From assembly GCA_900467685.1 (NCBI GenBank), contig UBQX01000018.1:62001-126000 (forward strand): a DNA stretch of 64,000 nt, read 5' to 3'. Numbering within the stretch: the stretch's first letter is position 1; each line of letters begins with the position of its first letter. Positions 36,945 through 46,734 of the stretch are shown piece after piece. Under the pieces are notes generated by a model. That model searched no databases, was not told where the DNA came from, and saw only the letters and a program-made list of their open reading frames with translations. The DNA comes from Hyphomicrobiales bacterium (lineage in GTDB: Bacteria > Pseudomonadota > Alphaproteobacteria > Rhizobiales > Rhizobiaceae). The position numbers and the translations under genes were made by a program.

Positions 36945-37976
36945 TCAGTCCTCCTCGTCCGTATGTTTGCTGGCAAAGGAGCGGACCAGAAGAACCGGGA
37001 TCAGCAGCGTGAAGACGATGACTTCCTTGTAGTCGCTGGCAAAGAAGGAAGCGAAGCTTTCAATCAGCCCGACCGCGAGGGCTGCGGCGGCCGCCAGCGG
37101 ATAGCTTGCCAGTCCGCCGATGATGGCGGCGACGAAGCCCTTGAGGCCGATGACGAAGCCGGTGTCGTAATAGATCGTCGTCATTGGCGCGAGCAGCACG
37201 CCGGAGACCGCGCCGATTCCTGCGGCAAGCGCCAGCGCGATCTTGCCGGTGCCCTTGGTGCGGATACCGACAAGGCGGGCGCCGAGCCGGTTGACGGCAG
37301 TCGCGCGCAGCGCCTTGCCCTGCACGGTGCGCTCGAAGAACCAGTAGAGGCCGGCAATCAGCAGCAGGGTTGCGACATAGACGGCGATATTCTGGCCGCT
37401 GACCGGCAGGGGGCCGAGGTCGACCGAGAAATCCGTCAACGCATCGGCACGCTGGCCCTCGGCACCGAAGAAGACGAGGCCAAGTCCCGTCAGGGCGAGA
37501 TGCGTGCCAACGGCGGCAATCAGCAGCACGAGCACGCTGCGATCGGCGAGCGGCTGGAAGGCGATGCGATAAAGATGCGGCCCGAGAGCGGAAACGATGG
37601 CCACGGTCAGAACGAGGCTGGCAATCGTGGAAACGCCGGCGAGTTCACGAGCGGCAAAGAGAAGGCCCAGCGGCACGACGATCTTGTCGATGCCCTGGCG
37701 GAGAAGAAACGCGCCGGTTATGCGGCTGCGTTCGGCATAGAGATCGAAAAGCAGAGCAACGAAGGCGAAGATGGGCAGCAGATAGGCCGTGCCGGGCACA
37801 TGGCCGCCCTGCAGCATGGCATAGGTCAGCGCGCCATAGGCGACGAATTCGCCTTGCGGGATGAAGATGATGCGTGTGACGGCGAAGACCAGCACCAGCG
37901 CGAAGCCGAGCAGCGCATAGATCGCGCCGTTGGTGATGCCGTCCTGCACCAGAAAGAGCAGAATCGTCAGATCCAA
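36945..37976 (-). CDS. livH: Branched-chain amino acid-type ABC transporter permease (LivH)
   Basis: 343 residues, hydrophobic. The N-terminal LFLVQDGITNGAIYALLGFA is the LivH hallmark and a long series of helices follows. It is somewhat longer than the usual 290-300, with the extra length in the central region. It pairs with the LivM half of the fused gene product. Confidence 0.88.
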   Translation of the reverse strand: MDLTILLFLVQDGITNGAIYALLGFALVLVFAVTRIIFIPQGEFVAYGALTYAMLQGGHVPGTAYLLPIFAFVALLFDLYAERSRITGAFLLRQGIDKIVVPLGLLFAARELAGVSTIASLVLTVAIVSALGPHLYRIAFQPLADRSVLVLLIAAVGTHLALTGLGLVFFGAEGQRADALTDFSVDLGPLPVSGQNIAVYVATLLLIAGLYWFFERTVQGKALRATAVNRLGARLVGIRTKGTGKIALALAAGIGAVSGVLLAPMTTIYYDTGFVIGLKGFVAAIIGGLASYPLAAAAALAVGLIESFASFFASDYKEVIVFTLLIPVLLVRSFASKHTDEED

Positions 37977-38050
37977 GTTGGTCTCCCTCTGGATACACGT
38001 TTAGAGACGCCGCAAGTTGCAGCCTGTCACGATTGGAGATTTTGGGAAAG

Positions 38051-38074
38051 AGACCCGGCGATGAAGCCGGGTCT
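38051..38074 (-). terminator. Hairpin between the Liv-type binding-protein and LivH genes
   Basis: On the minus strand, AGACCCGGC-ttcatc-GCCGGGTCT followed by CTTTCCC. A second GC-rich inverted repeat (GGCC...GGCC) lies just before it. It sits 27-50 bases after the binding-protein stop and probably acts as a partial terminator or stabiliser. Confidence 0.6.
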
Positions 38075-38100
38075 GTTCTGGCCGCCCAATGGGCGTGGCC

Positions 38101-39249
38101 TTACTTGATGAGCTCGAACTTGCCGTCCTTGACCGTCAGCATGATGCGGGCGCGTTCGTCGACGCCATAGCGATCCGTGGCGGTGAAGTTGTAGACGCCC
38201 TGCGAGGCTCCGATGTCCTTCTCGGTGATCAGCGCATCGGCAATGGCTTCGCGGAATTCCGGCGTACCGGGCTTGCCCTTCTTGAGAGCAACCGGAACGA
38301 CGCGCTTCAGCACTTCGAACGCATCCCACGGATGACCGGCGAACTGGTTGCGCGCGCCGAATTTCGGCTCATAGGCCTGAACCAGCGCAAGGCCGGGAGC
38401 CTTGGTCAGCGCACCGTCGGGCTGGCCTTCCGGCAGCATGTCCGGGCCCGAGGCCATGATCACGCCTTCGGCAGCCTTGCCGGCAATGCGGATGAAGTCC
38501 TGCGACACGGCGCCATGGGTCTGGTAGATCAGGCCCTTGTAACCGCGCTCGCGCAGCGTCGACTGCGGCAATGCGGCGCCCGTGCCGGAAGCGGCAACGA
38601 GAACGGCATCCGGCTTGGCGGCAACGAGCTTCAGAACCTGGCCGGTGACGGAGGTGTCGGCGCGGGCATAACGCTCGTCGGCAACCAGCTTCAGGCCATA
38701 CTTGTCGGCGGCAGCCTTGAACTGGCCGAGCCAGAGATCGCCCCAGCTGTCGGCGAAGCCGATCATGCCGACAGTCTTCACGTTATTCTTCTTCATGTGG
38801 TCGAAGATGCCAGCGGCCATCAGCGGCACGGGCTGCGGCATGACAACCGTGTAACGCTCCTTGCCGGGCGTGATCGGCATCGGGCCGAGACCGAAATGCG
38901 GCACCTTGGCGTCGAAGGCGACGGCCGAAACGGCAATCGTCGGCGGCGTGGTCGAAGAGCCGAGGATCACGTCGACCTTGTCGTCGTTGATCAGGCGCTT
39001 GGCATTGGTGGTGGCCTGGGTCGGGTCGCCGGCGTCATCGAGGACGATGAGCTTGACCTTCAGGCCGCCGATCTCGGTCGGCACCAGTGTCAGGGCGTTC
39101 TTTTCCGGAATGCCGAGCGCAGCCGCCGGACCCGTGGTCGAAAGCGTCGCCCCAACGGTGAGAACACCGTCTTCAGCCTTGACGCTTGCATTGGAGATGC
39201 CGAGTGCAGCTACGCAGGCTGCCGCCAGCAATGTGACCTTGAATTTCAT
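38101..39249 (-). CDS. Branched-chain amino acid-type substrate-binding protein
   Basis: 382 residues from the ATG at 39249, which starts the signal peptide (hydrophobic core, cleavage near SVKAED, about residue 26). The mature part follows the Peripla_BP_6 pattern (VLTVGATLSTTGPAAALGIP at the N-terminus, then DDAGDPTQATTNAKRLI). It feeds the LivH/LivM-LivG/LivF complex. The ligand is not identifiable. Confidence 0.9.
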   Translation of the reverse strand: MKFKVTLLAAACVAALGISNASVKAEDGVLTVGATLSTTGPAAALGIPEKNALTLVPTEIGGLKVKLIVLDDAGDPTQATTNAKRLINDDKVDVILGSSTTPPTIAVSAVAFDAKVPHFGLGPMPITPGKERYTVVMPQPVPLMAAGIFDHMKKNNVKTVGMIGFADSWGDLWLGQFKAAADKYGLKLVADERYARADTSVTGQVLKLVAAKPDAVLVAASGTGAALPQSTLRERGYKGLIYQTHGAVSQDFIRIAGKAAEGVIMASGPDMLPEGQPDGALTKAPGLALVQAYEPKFGARNQFAGHPWDAFEVLKRVVPVALKKGKPGTPEFREAIADALITEKDIGASQGVYNFTATDRYGVDERARIMLTVKDGKFELIK

Positions 39250-39678
39250 GAAAATCCCTCCCGTGACTTCCGTTTTGAAATATCCTGCGGAAAGGAAACG
39301 CAACCCCGATCGCACGCGATCGACGTTCTGCCGCAGCATCCCCTCCGGACACTGCACCCCTCCCGACAGAAACCGTCAGATGATTATGTTATATAACTTT
39401 TAAGGTGTCTGCAAGCAGTACGAAAGGATTTTGCGGCAGGCGCGATTGTAACGGAAGCGGCAATCGGTTTCGCGTGCCGAGTTGCGAGAAACCAATGGGA
39501 TATACCGCTTCCATGTTTCCATCAAAGGCTGATGCGTTCAAGGCGAGTGGGCAGGCCCTTGCCCGCATCGAAATCGCAATCTCCGGAGCAGCGGCTTCGC
39601 CCGTTAACCTTAATAAATGGTTATCAAGAAACATAGGAACAATATGCTATTGTAATGTCATGTCTCAGGAGACATTTC
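39250..39678. other. Intergenic region between the Liv-type operon and the small membrane protein gene
   Basis: 429 bases. An AT-rich segment near 39385-39400 (TTATATAA) is a plausible promoter element for the leftward binding-protein gene. A short AT-rich run before 39679 could serve the small membrane protein gene. Open frames here look like chance. Confidence 0.4.
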
Positions 39679-39918
39679 ATGAAGAAATTTGAATTATATT
39701 TTATGAGATTTCTATTGATCGCAGTGCTGGCAACACTGGCGGTTTCGCCATTTGTTGCGGCGTTGCATCTCTTGCATGGCGTAGCGAGCGGGACGATCGA
39801 GATCACGCATCTGCTGGCGCTCGGCTATCTTCTGCTGATCGCCATAGGCCTGTTCCTCATCAGTCCCGTTTTCGGCGACAGCAAGCCGCGCCACGATCGC
39901 CCGCGCGCACCGGTCTGA
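39679..39918 (+). CDS. Small integral membrane protein, hypothetical
   Basis: 79 residues from the ATG at 39679 (CAGGAG eight bases upstream). Two membrane helices are clear (about residues 8-30 and 42-62), followed by a charged, Arg/Pro-rich tail. It is more AT-rich at its 5' end than its neighbours. I do not recognise the family. Confidence 0.6.
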   Translation: MKKFELYFMRFLLIAVLATLAVSPFVAALHLLHGVASGTIEITHLLALGYLLLIAIGLFLISPVFGDSKPRHDRPRAPV

Positions 39919-39952
39919 CGATGTAACACCGCATGGCGCGAACGCAGCGGCG

Positions 39953-40747
39953 CTACGTCAGCAGCCACTCGTGCTCTTTCTGGTTATGGAATTTCCAGAC
40001 CCGCTTCGGTCCGGCCATGACGTTGAGATAATAGAGGTCGTAGCCATGGATCGTGGCGCAGGGATGATATCCCTTCGGCACCAGCGCGACATCGCCGTCT
40101 TCCACCGCCATGGCTTCATCCAGTGAACGATCGTCCGTGTAAACCCGCTGGAAAGCAAAGCCCTGGGGTGGGTTGAGGCGGTGGTAATAGGTCTCCTCGA
40201 GAAAGCTTTCGTTCGGCAGGTTGTCCTGGTCGTGCTTGTGGGACGGGTAGGACGATGTATTGCCGTTCGGCGTAATGACTTCCACGACGAGCAGTGAATG
40301 GGCCGAATTGTCGTCTTCCGGCATGATGTTGTGCACGTGGCGGACATTCGAGCCCTTGCCGCGCGTGATCTGCGGATGCGTGCCGGGCGCGATGCGCTTG
40401 GCCTTGTAGCTTCCGCCACCCGGGGCCGAGCAGACGGCAAGCTCCAGATCCGTCTCCGCCGTCACCGACCAATTCGAGCCCATCGGCACATAAAGCGCAT
40501 CGGGAGCGCCCTCGAAGGGGCTCTTGCGACCGCCGAGCGTGCCCAAATCCTCAGCTCCCGCCTTCGCCTTGGCCGAACCTGAAATCCATACGAGACAATT
40601 CTCGCGCTCACCGGTCTCGGCCGAGATCGTTTCGCCGGCTTTCAGCCTGTGCAGTTCGAAGCCGACATAGGTCCAGCCCGCACTTTCCGGCGTGACCTTC
40701 GTCACCAGACCATGATCGCCTTTTGGCTTGACGAGAAGTTTGGACAT
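39953..40747 (-). CDS. iolB: 5-deoxy-glucuronate isomerase
   Basis: 264 residues, the usual IolB length, with the KduI/IolB double-cupin pattern: SYPSHKHDQDN (metal-binding His) near residue 170 and PKGYHPCATIHGYDLYYLNV towards the C-terminus. It converts 5-deoxy-D-glucuronate to 2-deoxy-5-keto-D-gluconate in myo-inositol catabolism. It is the last gene of the leftward iol operon, 68 bases after iolE. Confidence 0.95.
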   Translation of the reverse strand: MSKLLVKPKGDHGLVTKVTPESAGWTYVGFELHRLKAGETISAETGERENCLVWISGSAKAKAGAEDLGTLGGRKSPFEGAPDALYVPMGSNWSVTAETDLELAVCSAPGGGSYKAKRIAPGTHPQITRGKGSNVRHVHNIMPEDDNSAHSLLVVEVITPNGNTSSYPSHKHDQDNLPNESFLEETYYHRLNPPQGFAFQRVYTDDRSLDEAMAVEDGDVALVPKGYHPCATIHGYDLYYLNVMAGPKRVWKFHNQKEHEWLLT

Positions 40748-40771
40748 GGCTTGCTCCCTTTGATCTCAAAA

Positions 40772-40812
40772 ATGCCCCTCCCCAACCCTCCCCCAGAAGG
40801 GGGGAGACGGGT
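40772..40812 (-). repeat. Short GC-rich inverted repeat between iolE and iolB
   Basis: CCCCTCCCCAACCCTCCCCC then AGAAGGGGGGAGACGGG, which can fold into a CCCCC/GGGGG stem. It is likely an mRNA-stabilising or processing hairpin, unrelated to the longer RIME-like copies although rich in the same CTCCCC words. Confidence 0.5.
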
Positions 40813-40815
40813 ACT

Positions 40816-41751
40816 TCACTTCACCGGAAACCCTTGCGTTTCCACTTCATAGCCCGCTGCCGTCATGACGCGCATCAGTTCGGCATGACCGATCTCGGCC
40901 ATCTTCTGCGGCGGGGCCTTCTTCGGGTCCTGCTCGGCTTCGACCACGAACCAGCCCTCATACCCGTAATCGGCGCAGCGCTGGACGATCGCGCCGAAAT
41001 CGAGCGAGCCATCGCCCGGAACCGTGAACGCACCGAGCGCCACGGCGTCGAGGAAGGACTGCTTCGAACGGTCGAGGCTGTCCACGACGGAGCGGCGAAT
41101 GTCCTTCACATGCACATGGTTGATGCGGGCATGGTGGTTGTCGATGGCGCGCAGCACGTCGCCGCCGGCAAAGGCGAGATGGCCGGCATCCATCAGCAGC
41201 GGAATGCCCTCGCCCGAGTATTTCATGAAGGCGTCGAGTTCAGCTTCAGTCTCCACAACAGCGGCCATGTGGTGATGATAGGAGAGCGGCATGCCCTGCT
41301 CCGCGCACCATTCGCCGAATTCTGTGACCTTGCGGGCATAGGCCTTCATCTCGTCGTCGGAGAGCTTCGGCTTGGTGGCCAGCGGCTTCGAGCGGTCGCC
41401 CTGGATGGAGCGGCCGACTTCGCCATAGACAATGCAGGGCGCATCGACCGCCTTGAACAGCTCGATCATCGGCGCGATGCGGTCCTTGTTGGCCGAAAGC
41501 TCTTCATTAACCAGCGTGCCCGAGAACCAGCCGCCGCAGAGCGTCACATCGGCGGCGCGCAGGATCGGCAGCATGACGGACGGATCGTCGGGGAAACGGC
41601 GGCCCTTTTCCATGCCGGTGAAGCCCGCCGTGCGCGACTGGCGCAGGCACTCTTCCAGCGACACGTCGTCGGAAAGGTCCGGAAGGTCGTCGTTCCACCA
41701 GGCGATGGGCGACATGCCCAATTTCGCTTTCAGGCCAAGTTTGGCTTTCAT
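40816..41751 (-). CDS. iolE: Inosose dehydratase
   Basis: 311 residues from the ATG at 41751, with AGGAG nine bases upstream. TIM barrel of the AP-endonuclease-2 superfamily. KLGMSPIAWWNDDLPDLSDD at the N-terminus is characteristic of IolE, and LLMDAGHLAFAGGD and WFVVEAEQDP supply metal ligands. It dehydrates 2-keto-myo-inositol to the diketone used by IolD. Confidence 0.95.
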   Translation of the reverse strand: MKAKLGLKAKLGMSPIAWWNDDLPDLSDDVSLEECLRQSRTAGFTGMEKGRRFPDDPSVMLPILRAADVTLCGGWFSGTLVNEELSANKDRIAPMIELFKAVDAPCIVYGEVGRSIQGDRSKPLATKPKLSDDEMKAYARKVTEFGEWCAEQGMPLSYHHHMAAVVETEAELDAFMKYSGEGIPLLMDAGHLAFAGGDVLRAIDNHHARINHVHVKDIRRSVVDSLDRSKQSFLDAVALGAFTVPGDGSLDFGAIVQRCADYGYEGWFVVEAEQDPKKAPPQKMAEIGHAELMRVMTAAGYEVETQGFPVK

Positions 41752-41803
41752 GAGATAACTCCTCGAGAAGAAGCGGGAGCGGCAACCGCTCCCTTGAAAA
41801 GGT

Positions 41804-43666
41804 TTAGCCGAGACGCTGGAAGGCAAGCGCCTTTTTGTAAGCGTCATGCGCCTTGTTGACCTCAGAGCGCGGGCTCACTTCCGGCACGGCGACATCCCAC
41901 CAATGGCCGCCATCGCCGGTCGTCGTCAGCGGATCGGTGTCGATGACGATGACGGAGGTGCGGTCGTTCGTTTTGGACGCGGCAAGTGCCTTCTCCAGCT
42001 CGGCGACGGTCGAGACCTTCACGGCAATCGCGCCCATCGCCTCGGCATGGGCGCGGAAATCGATGTTGGAGGGCACGACGTGATAGGCGTCGTCCAGCAG
42101 ATTGTTAAAGTTCGCGCCGCCGGTCGCCATCTGCAGGCGGTTGATGCAGCCATAGCCGCGATTGTCGAGCACGACGACGGTGATCTTGCGGCCGATCATC
42201 ACCGAGGTGGCGATCTCGGAATTGGCCATCATGTAGGACCCGTCGCCGACCATCACGACGATGTCGAGCTCGGGCCGCGCCATCTTGGCACCGAGCCCGC
42301 CGGCAATTTCGTATCCCATGCAGGAGAAGCCGTATTCCATGTGATAGCTGCCCGGTTTCGTCGCCGGCCACAGCTTGTGAAGCTCGCCCGGCAGGCCGCC
42401 GGCGGCGCAGAGCACCATGGATTTTTCGAGATCGACCGCGCGCGTGACCGCACCAATCACCTGCGCATCGGAGGGCAGACCGGTGCCGGTGACGAAATCG
42501 GCTGAGAACATCTTCTCGACCGATTTCGTCCATGTCGCCTTGGCAAGATCAGCCTTGTCGGTGAGCGTCGTCGGGGCACGCCAGTCGCCCAGCTTTTCCG
42601 AGATCAGCGTCAGCGCCTCGCGCGCGTCCGCGATCAGCGGCTCCGCGCCATGCTTGCCGCCATCTATTGCCGCGACATTGATCGAGAGGATTTTCAGGTC
42701 CTCGTTCTTGAACAGCGCCCAGGAGCCGGTGGTGAAATCCTGGAAGCGGGTGCCGATGCCGATGACCAGATCGGCGTCCTCGGCAATCGCATTGGCCGCA
42801 GAAGTGCCCGTCACGCCAACCGAGCCCAGCGCCAGCGGGTGGCGCTCGTCGATGGCCGACTTGCCGGCCTGCGTCACGACAACCGGAACGCCGTGCCTGT
42901 CGGCAAAGGCGGTCAGTTCGTCGCTCGCCAGCGAATAGAGCACGCCGCCGCCGGCGACGATCACCGGCTTCTTCGCCGCAGAGATCAGCGCGATGGCATT
43001 GGCCAGTTCGGTCTCGTCCGGGCGGATGCGGCGGTTGGTCGTCCAGACGCGCTCCTCGAAGAAGTTCTCCGGGTAATCGAAGGCTTCCGCCTGCACATCC
43101 TGGCAGAGTGACAGCGTCACCGGGCCGCAATCGGCCGGATCGGTAAGCACCTGCATGGCGCGGCGCAGCGCCACGATGATCTGCTCGGGCCGCGTGATGC
43201 GGTCGAAATAGCGCGAGACGGGGCGGAAGGCGTCGGAGGCCGAGACCGTGCCGTCGCCGAAAGCCTCGATCTGCTGCAGCACCGGGTCCGGCGCGCGATT
43301 GGCGAAAACGTCGCCGGGCAGGAAGAGCACCGGCAGGCGATTGACATGGGCGACGCCGGCCGCCGTCACCATGTTCAGCGCGCCGGGGCCGATGGAGGTG
43401 GTGCAGGCCATGAAGCGGCGGCGGAAATTCGCCTTGGCATAGGCAATCGCCGAATGCGCCATCGACTGCTCGTTATGGGCGCGATAGGTCGGGAAGCCAT
43501 TGCGCGCCTGATAGAGCGCCTCACCCATGCCGGCGACATTGCCGTGGCCGAAGATGGCCCAGCAGCCGCCAAAGATCGGCTGCTTGACGCCATCGATCAC
43601 CGTCATCTGGCTGGAAAGAAACTTCACGACGGCCTGCGCCATCGTCAGCCTGATCGTCGTTGCCAT
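41804..43666 (-). CDS. iolD: 3D-(3,5/4)-trihydroxycyclohexane-1,2-dione acylhydrolase
   Basis: 620 residues, thiamine-diphosphate enzyme fold. The N-terminal Pyr domain contains FGHGNVAGMGEALY, and the C-terminal PP domain has the ThDP/Mg motif GDGSYMMANSEIAT with VVLDNRGYGC. It hydrolyses the ring of the IolE product to 5-deoxy-glucuronate. The ATG at 43666 has GGGAGG upstream and lies 26 bases after the fused iolC stop. Confidence 0.95.
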   Translation of the reverse strand: MATTIRLTMAQAVVKFLSSQMTVIDGVKQPIFGGCWAIFGHGNVAGMGEALYQARNGFPTYRAHNEQSMAHSAIAYAKANFRRRFMACTTSIGPGALNMVTAAGVAHVNRLPVLFLPGDVFANRAPDPVLQQIEAFGDGTVSASDAFRPVSRYFDRITRPEQIIVALRRAMQVLTDPADCGPVTLSLCQDVQAEAFDYPENFFEERVWTTNRRIRPDETELANAIALISAAKKPVIVAGGGVLYSLASDELTAFADRHGVPVVVTQAGKSAIDERHPLALGSVGVTGTSAANAIAEDADLVIGIGTRFQDFTTGSWALFKNEDLKILSINVAAIDGGKHGAEPLIADAREALTLISEKLGDWRAPTTLTDKADLAKATWTKSVEKMFSADFVTGTGLPSDAQVIGAVTRAVDLEKSMVLCAAGGLPGELHKLWPATKPGSYHMEYGFSCMGYEIAGGLGAKMARPELDIVVMVGDGSYMMANSEIATSVMIGRKITVVVLDNRGYGCINRLQMATGGANFNNLLDDAYHVVPSNIDFRAHAEAMGAIAVKVSTVAELEKALAASKTNDRTSVIVIDTDPLTTTGDGGHWWDVAVPEVSPRSEVNKAHDAYKKALAFQRLG

Positions 43667-43692
43667 CTTGGCCTCCCGGTATTTTCTTTTGT

Positions 43693-45630
43693 TCAGTTAA
43701 GGCCGCGCGTCTTCAGCCAGGCCTTCGTCAGCCCTTCGAACCGCGCCGCCATGTCGGCAATCGCCGCCTCGTCGTCCATCTTGCCGCCCAGCCACTGCCG
43801 CGCCGCGTCCGCAAAGATCGTGCGGCCGACCGCGAAACCCTTGACCGACGGGGCGACCAGCGTTGCCGCGAAAGCCCTTTCCAGCTCCGCCGCCGGCGCT
43901 TCCAGCCCCAGCAGGACGATGCCGCGGCAGAAGGGATCGAACTCCGCAATCACCGCCTCGATCTTCGCCCATGCCGTTTCGGACGCCTGCGGCTCCAGCT
44001 TCCACCAGTCGGGCTTGATGCCGAGATCGTAAAGCTCGCGCATGGCCCTCGCAATGGTGCCATCGTTCAGCGGGCCGTTCTTGCCCGCAATGATCTCGAT
44101 CAGCAACTCGCGCCCAACCTTGCGGGCAGCCTCGAACAGGCTCTTCAACTTCTCCTGCTGCTCGGCCTTCAGGGCTGCCGGGTCGTCCGGATGATAGAAG
44201 CAGAGGCACTTGATGCAATGCTCGACCGGCCAGGCGACGAGCTGCGAGCCGATATCCTGCGAGAATTCGAACTTCAGCGGCTTGGAGCCCGGCAGCTCGA
44301 CCGGGCGGCCGATCCAGGTGAAGTTCTGCTTCATCGCATCAAAGAAGGCATCACGGCCGAAACGCTCGTCGATCAGCATGCCATAGCCCGGCCGGCCCTT
44401 GGCGACGCGGGCCGCAGCGGCCACCGCGAGGCGCTTGAAGGCAGGTATCCGCGTTTCCGGCACACCAAGCTCTCTGGCAACGTCGACCAGCTGCGAGCGA
44501 TGGTCGATGGCGAGCGCCATCAGGAGCGGAATATCGCGCGGAGAGCGGGTCGTCGCCCAATGGACGTGATTGAGGTCGGCATCCTTGCGCAGCGCGTGTT
44601 CCTTGCTGCCGTGCTTCAGGAAATACTGCAGCTCGGTAAAGGTCGGGATCTCCGGCGAACAGAGCAGGCGCGAAACGGCAAAGGCACCACAGGCATTCGC
44701 CCAGGTGGCCGATGTCTTGTGTTCCTCGCCCTTCAGCCAGCCGCGCAGGAAGCCGGACATGAAACTGTCGCCGGCACCCAGCGTGTTATAGACCTCGATG
44801 GGGAAGCCCTGGCCTACGATGCCCTGTTCCAGATCGTCGGGGATCGCCCCATCATAGACGATGCATCCCATCGGTCCGCGCTTGAGGACGATGGTGGCGG
44901 AGGAAGACGCGCGGATGGTCTTGAGCGCCGCCAGAAGATCGCCCTCGCCCGATGCAATCAGCACTTCCTCTTCCGTACCGACGATCAGGTCGCATTCGGC
45001 CAGAACCGGCTTGAGACGACTGGAAACGGCATCCGAGGCAATGTAGCGTTCCTCGCCCGCCCGGTGGCCGGCAAGGCCCCAGAGGTTGGGGCGATAGTCG
45101 ATGTCGAAGATCACCTTCGCGCCATTGGCCTTGGCAATGCGGATCGCCTTCTTCTGCGCGGCTTCGGTGCTCGGCTGGGAAAAATGCGTGCCTGTCACGA
45201 GCACGGCGCGTGCGGACTTGATGAAATCCTCGCGCATGTCGTCTTCGGTGATCGACATGTCAGCGCAGTTTTCGCGGTAGAAGATCGTCGGGAAGGTCTT
45301 GTCGTTCTCCACACCGAGAAGCACAAGCGCGGTGAGCCGTGTCGGGTCGGTCCTGATGCCCTTCGTTTCCACGCCCTCGCGCGCCAGATGCTCCTTGATG
45401 AAGGAGCCCATCTGCTCGTCGCCGACGCCGGTGATGATGGCCGATTTCAGCCCCAGCCGCGCGGTGCCGATGGCAATGTTGGCCGGGCAGCCGCCGACCG
45501 AGCGGGCAAAGCTCACCGTATCTTCCAGCCGCGCGCCGATCTGCTGGCCGTAAATGTCGACGGAGGAGCGGCCGATGGTGATGACGTCGAGTGCGGCTTC
45601 TGGCTTGAAGCCGGGGGAAAGGCGCGGCAT
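43693..45630 (-). CDS. iolC: Bifunctional 5-dehydro-2-deoxygluconokinase with C-terminal DUF2090 domain
   Basis: 645 residues, about twice a normal IolC. Residues 1-325 are a PfkB-family kinase (SVGGCPANIAIG at the N-terminus, GAGDSFMSGF with the catalytic Asp near residue 280). Residues about 335-640 are DUF2090, whose members are suspected phosphogluconate aldolases related to IolJ. Kinase and next step in one chain would pass 2-deoxy-5-keto-gluconate-6-phosphate directly on. The ATG at 45630 follows GGAGG; an ATG 12 bases earlier overlaps that site. First gene of the leftward operon. Confidence 0.93.
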   Translation of the reverse strand: MPRLSPGFKPEAALDVITIGRSSVDIYGQQIGARLEDTVSFARSVGGCPANIAIGTARLGLKSAIITGVGDEQMGSFIKEHLAREGVETKGIRTDPTRLTALVLLGVENDKTFPTIFYRENCADMSITEDDMREDFIKSARAVLVTGTHFSQPSTEAAQKKAIRIAKANGAKVIFDIDYRPNLWGLAGHRAGEERYIASDAVSSRLKPVLAECDLIVGTEEEVLIASGEGDLLAALKTIRASSSATIVLKRGPMGCIVYDGAIPDDLEQGIVGQGFPIEVYNTLGAGDSFMSGFLRGWLKGEEHKTSATWANACGAFAVSRLLCSPEIPTFTELQYFLKHGSKEHALRKDADLNHVHWATTRSPRDIPLLMALAIDHRSQLVDVARELGVPETRIPAFKRLAVAAAARVAKGRPGYGMLIDERFGRDAFFDAMKQNFTWIGRPVELPGSKPLKFEFSQDIGSQLVAWPVEHCIKCLCFYHPDDPAALKAEQQEKLKSLFEAARKVGRELLIEIIAGKNGPLNDGTIARAMRELYDLGIKPDWWKLEPQASETAWAKIEAVIAEFDPFCRGIVLLGLEAPAAELERAFAATLVAPSVKGFAVGRTIFADAARQWLGGKMDDEAAIADMAARFEGLTKAWLKTRGLN

Positions 45631-45710
45631 TCGATCCTCCAAATGTGTTCTTATCAGCCTTCAGGCCGGTTGCCGCGGATGAAACACAAAAGCCAATAAC
45701 TTGTCAATTC

Positions 45711-45724
45711 GGAATTTATATTCC
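45711..45724. promoter_or_regulatory. Candidate IolR operator upstream of iolC
   Basis: GGAATTTATATTCC matches the GGAA-N6-TTCC pattern reported for rhizobial IolR. It lies between the iolR stop and the iolC start, about 80 bases upstream of the iolC start codon. Confidence 0.7.
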
Positions 45725-45728
45725 AAAT

Positions 45729-46586
45729 TTATTCCGGCTCATTCTGTTGATGCCGGCGGTATTCCGCGATGCCGACGGAAAGTGCCATGGTGAGCGCCAT
45801 AGACGCCGAAAGGGAACGGAAGCCGGCGAAATCGGCCTCCGCCACCTCAAACCACAGCGTCGAAATAGACGCGAGCGGCGAGAAGGCGGAATCGGTGATC
45901 GAGACCAGCGGCACGCCCTGCGCATGGAGCGCACGGGCATGTTCCAGGCTCTCGGCAGCATAAGGCGAAAAGGAAATCGCCAGCGCCGCATCGCTGGGCC
46001 GCGCAAATTGCACGGTTTCCATGTCCACGCCGTTGGTCGAGGCGACCATCTGGTGGCGGATGCCGAGCTTGGAAAACGCGTAAGCCAAATGCGCCGTCAG
46101 CGAATAGGAGCGGCGCTTGGCGATCAGATAGATCGTGTCCGCCGCACCCAGAACCTCGATGGCGCGCTTGAAATCCTCCTCCCGGATCGCCTCTTCCATC
46201 TTCACGATCGATGAGCGCGCAGCACCAAAGAACCCATGCAGAAGCGCCGCTTCGGGCGCCGCATCGCCGGATTTCTCGATCTGCGTCAGCCGTTCCTCAT
46301 AGGAGGGCGTGCGCAGCCGCAGCCGCTCCTTGAAGATCGTCTGGAAATGCGAGAAGCCCTCATAGCCGAACTGATGCGCCAGCCGCACGAGTGTCGAGGG
46401 CTGGACGGAAGCGGCCTGCGCGATACTCGCCGCCGTCCCGAAGGCGATCTCGTCGGGGTTTTCGAGCGCGTAGGCAGCCGCCTGTTTCAGCCGCTTGGGC
46501 AGCTTCACATGGTTGCCGACGACCTGAGCCTTCAGGCTCTCGAAATCCGCCGGCGGCACAGCGCCAGTCTCGTCCAGATCCGCCAA
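45729..46586 (-). CDS. iolR: RpiR/MurR-type repressor of the inositol genes
   Basis: 285 residues. N-terminal RpiR helix-turn-helix (FGTAASIAQAASVQPSTLVR near residue 55) and a C-terminal SIS sugar-phosphate-binding domain (RRSYSLTAHLAYAFSKLGIR). Its position between iolC and the divergent iolG, plus the operator-like sites, fits IolR of Sinorhizobium and Rhizobium. The inducer is expected to be an inositol intermediate. Confidence 0.9.
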   Translation of the reverse strand: MADLDETGAVPPADFESLKAQVVGNHVKLPKRLKQAAAYALENPDEIAFGTAASIAQAASVQPSTLVRLAHQFGYEGFSHFQTIFKERLRLRTPSYEERLTQIEKSGDAAPEAALLHGFFGAARSSIVKMEEAIREEDFKRAIEVLGAADTIYLIAKRRSYSLTAHLAYAFSKLGIRHQMVASTNGVDMETVQFARPSDAALAISFSPYAAESLEHARALHAQGVPLVSITDSAFSPLASISTLWFEVAEADFAGFRSLSASMALTMALSVGIAEYRRHQQNEPE

Positions 46587-46734
46587 ATCAGTTCTCCATC
46601 TCCGCGTGAGACGATGGAATGTTTATGCCAAAAATGGAATTCGGCAACTCCTTCTTCCAAAATTCTTGGATGACCCGTTGTTTGAAACCACACATTCCTT
46701 TATGACCCTGCAAATGAAATCTTCGTTCCATTTC

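Noticed and set aside
39405-39692. 95-codon frame before the small membrane protein gene
   Set aside because: No ribosome site, no pattern, and it overlaps the better-supported gene start at 39679.
43660-45699. Open frame of about 680 codons on the plus strand
   Set aside because: Opposite strand of the fused IolC-DUF2090 gene.
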